DNA from: Methylophilus sp. 14
GTDB taxonomy: Bacteria; Pseudomonadota; Gammaproteobacteria; Burkholderiales; Methylophilaceae
Assembly (NCBI RefSeq): GCF_015354345.1
Contig: NZ_JADKYS010000002.1
Location: forward strand, 62,001-126,000
Reading direction: 5' to 3'
DNA length: 64,000 nucleotides
Part shown: piece after piece, positions 61,731-64,000 of the stretch
Numbering within the stretch: position 1 is the stretch's first letter
Layout of the letters: each line of letters begins with the position of its first letter
Made by a program: the position numbers and the translations under genes
The notes under the pieces: generated by a model
Told to the model about the DNA's origin: nothing
Seen by the model: only the letters and a program-made list of their open reading frames with translations
The model's database searches: none

Positions 61731-62312
61731 GTGGCGAGTGCGCAAGAAATATCGGATTTTTTACGTCAGGTTGAAAAGCGGGCGTTCAGGCAAACTGCTT
61801 ATGCAGTGCGTGATGACCATGTTGCGCTGGATATTGTGCAAGATGCCATGCTGAAACTGGCCGATAAATATGCCAGTAAACCTGTTGAAGAATACCCTAT
61901 GTTGTTCCAGCGTATCCTGCAAAATACCATGCGGGATTATTGGCGCCGGCAGAAAGTACGCAACCTATGGACCACGCTGTTTTCGTCTTTTGGCCAGTCT
62001 GAGGACGAAGATTATGATCCACTGGAAACCATCGAGGTTGAAAGTGCAGACAGCAACCCCGCCGATCAACTGGAGCGGTCGCAAATCATGGCCCTGATCG
62101 AAAAGGCATTGGCAAAATTACCTTTACGTCAACGAGAAGCATTCGTGCTGCGTTATTGGGAAGAGTTGGATGTTGCTGAAACGGCATCGGTCATGGGTTG
62201 TTCAGAAGGAAGTGTCAAAACGCATTGCTCGAGAGCGGTCAGTGCGTTATCTACATTGTTAGAGCAAGCCGGGATCGGAACCCGCAAGTTACAAAAAGGA
62301 GTGAAGCCATGA
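61731..62312 (+). CDS. ECF-type RNA polymerase sigma factor
   Basis: 193 aa from GTG 61731 (AGAGGA 7 bases upstream). Sigma-2 region DIVQDAMLKLADKY ... RDYWRRQK about 30-75; sigma-4 helix-turn-helix LPLRQREAFVLRYWEELDVA and MGCSEGSVKTHCSRA about 130-175. Its stop overlaps the start of the DUF3619 gene (ATGA). The sigma/DUF3619/DUF3106 order is conserved in beta-proteobacteria, where the DUF3619 protein may act as a membrane partner. Confidence 0.93.
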   Translation: MASAQEISDFLRQVEKRAFRQTAYAVRDDHVALDIVQDAMLKLADKYASKPVEEYPMLFQRILQNTMRDYWRRQKVRNLWTTLFSSFGQSEDEDYDPLETIEVESADSNPADQLERSQIMALIEKALAKLPLRQREAFVLRYWEELDVAETASVMGCSEGSVKTHCSRAVSALSTLLEQAGIGTRKLQKGVKP

Positions 62313-62680
62313 GGAAACAACGTCATCTAGAAGACGACTTGCCTACCCCTCTGCGCGAAGGTGTTGAGTGGCTGAAGCAAGATGATCGCCCTTTGTCGGC
62401 TGAGGTGGAGGCGCGCCTGGCTGATGCGCGACAGGCGGCATTGCAGCAGTTCGCCAAATCAAGCCAGTCTGGGCATGCCTGGGCCGATGCGCTGTCCTGG
62501 GCCTCTTTTGGCCACCCGCGCATGGCTGGTATGGCCGCCTTGTCTGTATTTTTTGCGGTTGGCCTATTTGTCCTTTCAGCCAGCCATAACGATGATGCCA
62601 TGCTGCTGAGCGATGATTTGCCGGTCGAGGCCTTTGTTGATAGCGGATTTGACGCCTGGCAATATTCAGAAAATATTTAA
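62309..62680 (+). CDS. DUF3619 single-pass membrane protein
   Basis: 123 aa from ATG 62309 (AAAAAGGAG 8 bases upstream). The N-terminal part is charged (PLSAEVEARLADARQAALQQ), one transmembrane helix about 75-95 (MAALSVFFAVGLFVLSA), and a short acidic tail (LLSDDLPVEAFVDSGFDAW). Coupled to the sigma gene by ATGA. The build resembles a minimal anti-sigma factor, but no zinc motif is seen; that role is inference. Confidence 0.8.
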   Translation: MRKQRHLEDDLPTPLREGVEWLKQDDRPLSAEVEARLADARQAALQQFAKSSQSGHAWADALSWASFGHPRMAGMAALSVFFAVGLFVLSASHNDDAMLLSDDLPVEAFVDSGFDAWQYSENI

Positions 62681-62750
62681 GTGGCCAGGCTGGATACAAG
62701 CAAATGCTGGGTGTGATGAAAAGAATAATGTGTTAATGGAACAATGAGAA

Positions 62751-63251
62751 ATGATGCGAAATCATTCTGTGTTATTAGGGTGGGTGGTGTGGTTGATGTG
62801 TGCGCCAGTCAATGTGAATGCGGCTGATGATGAGTCCGGTCAGCGCTGGCTCGCCATGGCGGATATCGGTGCGATCAAGAATGATTTGTCCCCTGCTGAT
62901 CCTGCGGCCAATGTGACTTGGTCACAGCTGACTGACCAGCAGCGCGCTGTGTTATCACCGCTGGGAGGTGAGTGGGATACCTTACGCCCATGGCAGCGTG
63001 AGAAGATGCTGGATATTGCCAAAGAGTACCCCAAAATGGATGCGCAAAAGCAGCAGCGTATTCAGCATCAGTTGGTGAAATGGAGCCGTATGACGCCGTA
63101 TGAGCGTGAAAATGCGCGCAAGCGTTATCAGCAGTTCCAGAATTTAAGCCCTGAGAAAAAAGAAGTGCTGCGCAAGCAGTGGAAAGAGCATAAGCAAAAA
63201 GCGGCGATCACTGAGGGTTATGATCCTGAGTTTGATGGCGCTGAACATTAG
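62751..63251 (+). CDS. DUF3106 periplasmic protein
   Basis: 166 aa with a signal peptide (VLLGWVVWLMCAPVNVNAA). The mature part is an all-helical DUF3106 domain made of repeated short segments with the pattern LSPLGGEWDTLRPWQREKML and PYERENARKRYQQFQNLSPE, ending in a basic helix. Third gene of the sigma/DUF3619/DUF3106 run. Function unknown; a helical, periplasmic sensor or chaperone-like protein is possible. Confidence 0.85.
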   Translation: MMRNHSVLLGWVVWLMCAPVNVNAADDESGQRWLAMADIGAIKNDLSPADPAANVTWSQLTDQQRAVLSPLGGEWDTLRPWQREKMLDIAKEYPKMDAQKQQRIQHQLVKWSRMTPYERENARKRYQQFQNLSPEKKEVLRKQWKEHKQKAAITEGYDPEFDGAEH

Positions 63252-63300
63252 CCTGATTGTTTTAGAGCCTGATTGTTTGGTGATCGGAATCGGATAATAA

Positions 63301-63328
63301 AAAACCCGCGAATATCGCGGGTTTTTTA
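63301..63328. terminator. Bidirectional terminator between the DUF3106 gene and the PBP gene
   Basis: AAAACCCGCG-AATAT-CGCGGGTTTT with T-tract, between convergent genes. Confidence 0.9.
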
Positions 63329-63346
63329 TTTGAATCTATGCAGTGA

Positions 63347-64000
63347 TTAGTTGGCTTCGTCGCCCAGTGTTTTGCTCATTGAGAGGCCTGTCAGCACAAT
63401 GCCACCCTCGTTTTGTGAGCTCAGGGTGCTGTAGTTATGCTCCATCCATTTTTTAATGCGTCTGGCATCGCCGATACGGGTCAGTTTGCCCACGGAGTCC
63501 AGCAATACCAGGATTAATGGTTCGCCTGCGATCGTGGCTTGCATGACCAGGCAGCGGCCAGCTTCACTGATATAGCCGGTTTTGGAGAGGCCGATTTCCC
63601 AGCTGCTGTTCGTGCTCTCACGCACCAATGCATTGGTGTTGTGGAAGTGTATCGGTTGGCGTCTGCTGCCCACATTCAAATCGTAGTCGGAGGTGGTGGT
63701 GATTTGACGAATCAGCGGATATTGATAAGCCGCGTGTACCATCTTGGCCAGGTCCATGGCCGTGGATACATTGTTGCTGGTCAGGCCGGTAGAGTCTTCA
63801 AAATGGGTATTCATCATGCCCAGGCTGGCTGCTTTGGCATTCATGTCCTGAATAAAGCGTGCTTTGCCGCCCGGGTAATTGGTAGCCAATGCCGAAGCAG
63901 CGCGGTTTTCTGAGGCGATCAAGGCCAGGTTCAGCATGTCTTCGCGCGTCATGGTAGTGCCCACTGGCAGGCGTGAAGAAGTCCCTTTCAGGTAATCCAC
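63347..64000 (-). CDS. pbpG: D-alanyl-D-alanine endopeptidase (PbpG-like), C-terminal part
   Basis: Partial: 217 residues, the N-terminus (with the catalytic SxxK) is beyond the right edge. The remaining penicillin-binding motifs are present: SEN in IASENRAASALA and KTG in GLSKTGYISEAGRCLVM, together with FEDSTGLTSNNVST. This matches low-molecular-weight class C enzymes that cut DD-crosslinks in the periplasm. It lacks a recognisable C-terminal membrane-anchor helix, as in PBP7. Ends GDEAN at a bidirectional terminator. Confidence 0.88.
   Translation of the reverse strand: MDYLKGTSSRLPVGTTMTREDMLNLALIASENRAASALATNYPGGKARFIQDMNAKAASLGMMNTHFEDSTGLTSNNVSTAMDLAKMVHAAYQYPLIRQITTTSDYDLNVGSRRQPIHFHNTNALVRESTNSSWEIGLSKTGYISEAGRCLVMQATIAGEPLILVLLDSVGKLTRIGDARRIKKWMEHNYSTLSSQNEGGIVLTGLSMSKTLGDEAN

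Noticed and set aside
63251-63281. Short tandem repeat AGCCTGATTGTTT (two units) after the DUF3106 gene
   Set aside because: Only two imperfect units of about 16 bases in a 3' spacer; too little to support a function.
1-64000. CRISPR array, prophage or insertion sequence
   Set aside because: No regularly spaced direct repeats, no transposase or integrase frames and no phage structural genes were seen; the SPFH gene's virion-core name is only a family label.

Overview
The window is a chromosomal segment of a betaproteobacterium. The best guess is a methylotroph of the family Methylophilaceae (Methylophilus or a relative). This is inferred from gene content and order (rplM-rpsI-argC-bactofilin-erpA, kdsD-lptCAB-rpoN, hda-perM-purM, ECF sigma-DUF3619-DUF3106), a 6-phosphogluconate dehydrogenase of the kind used in the ribulose monophosphate cycle, a PEP-CTERM protein and a SoxYZ-like carrier. 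No marker gene inside the window proves the genus. Genes are dense, and many are closed by bidirectional hairpin terminators.

Layout. 1-7.5 kb: N-terminal half of glutamate synthase (gltB, runs off the left edge), hemL, a trypsin-like protease with TPRs, a dienelactone hydrolase and gnd. 7.5-12.4 kb: a small unknown Cys-Asp-Cys peptide gene, then thiS-thiG-apaG-mltA-ubiC-ubiA. 12.4-17.6 kb: a FimV-like protein, then rplM-rpsI, argC, a coiled-coil membrane protein, bactofilin and erpA. 17.6-24.7 kb: an accessory block (FAD amine-oxidase-like protein, membrane-embedded spermidine synthase-like protein, DUF350, a 47-aa membrane peptide, DUF4178, SPFH protein) divergent from an S-adenosylmethionine decarboxylase. 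24.7-33.4 kb: gltA, anmK, tyrS, rpoN, lptB-lptA-lptC-kdsD. 33.6-42.9 kb: a CPA2 antiporter, a ThiO-like oxidase, a 725-bp structured repeat, moaC, a BepA-like protease, a SoxYZ-like carrier and ahpC-ahpF. 43-54.7 kb: PEP-CTERM protein, COG2509 flavoprotein, CHASE3-GGDEF protein, hda, perM, purM, two DUF3108 proteins, rsmB, a dicarboxylate symporter and a GNAT. 54.7-64 kb: the second 725-bp repeat, an EamA exporter, ampD, a CaCA antiporter, pilR-pilS, the sigma/DUF3619/DUF3106 operon and a truncated penicillin-binding protein gene.

Two things stand out. First, the 17.6-24.7 kb block looks like a self-contained membrane system built on decarboxylated SAM: SpeD makes the aminopropyl donor, an integral membrane aminopropyltransferase uses it, and a probably exported flavin oxidase could act on the product, with DUF350, DUF4178 and SPFH proteins as membrane partners. 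Its acceptor and role are unknown to me. Second, two intergenic repeats about 18 kb apart each contain two diverged, inverted copies of one roughly 230-nt module. Comparing the four module copies shows compensatory changes in several stems, so a folded nucleic acid (RNA or single-stranded DNA) is conserved, not a protein.
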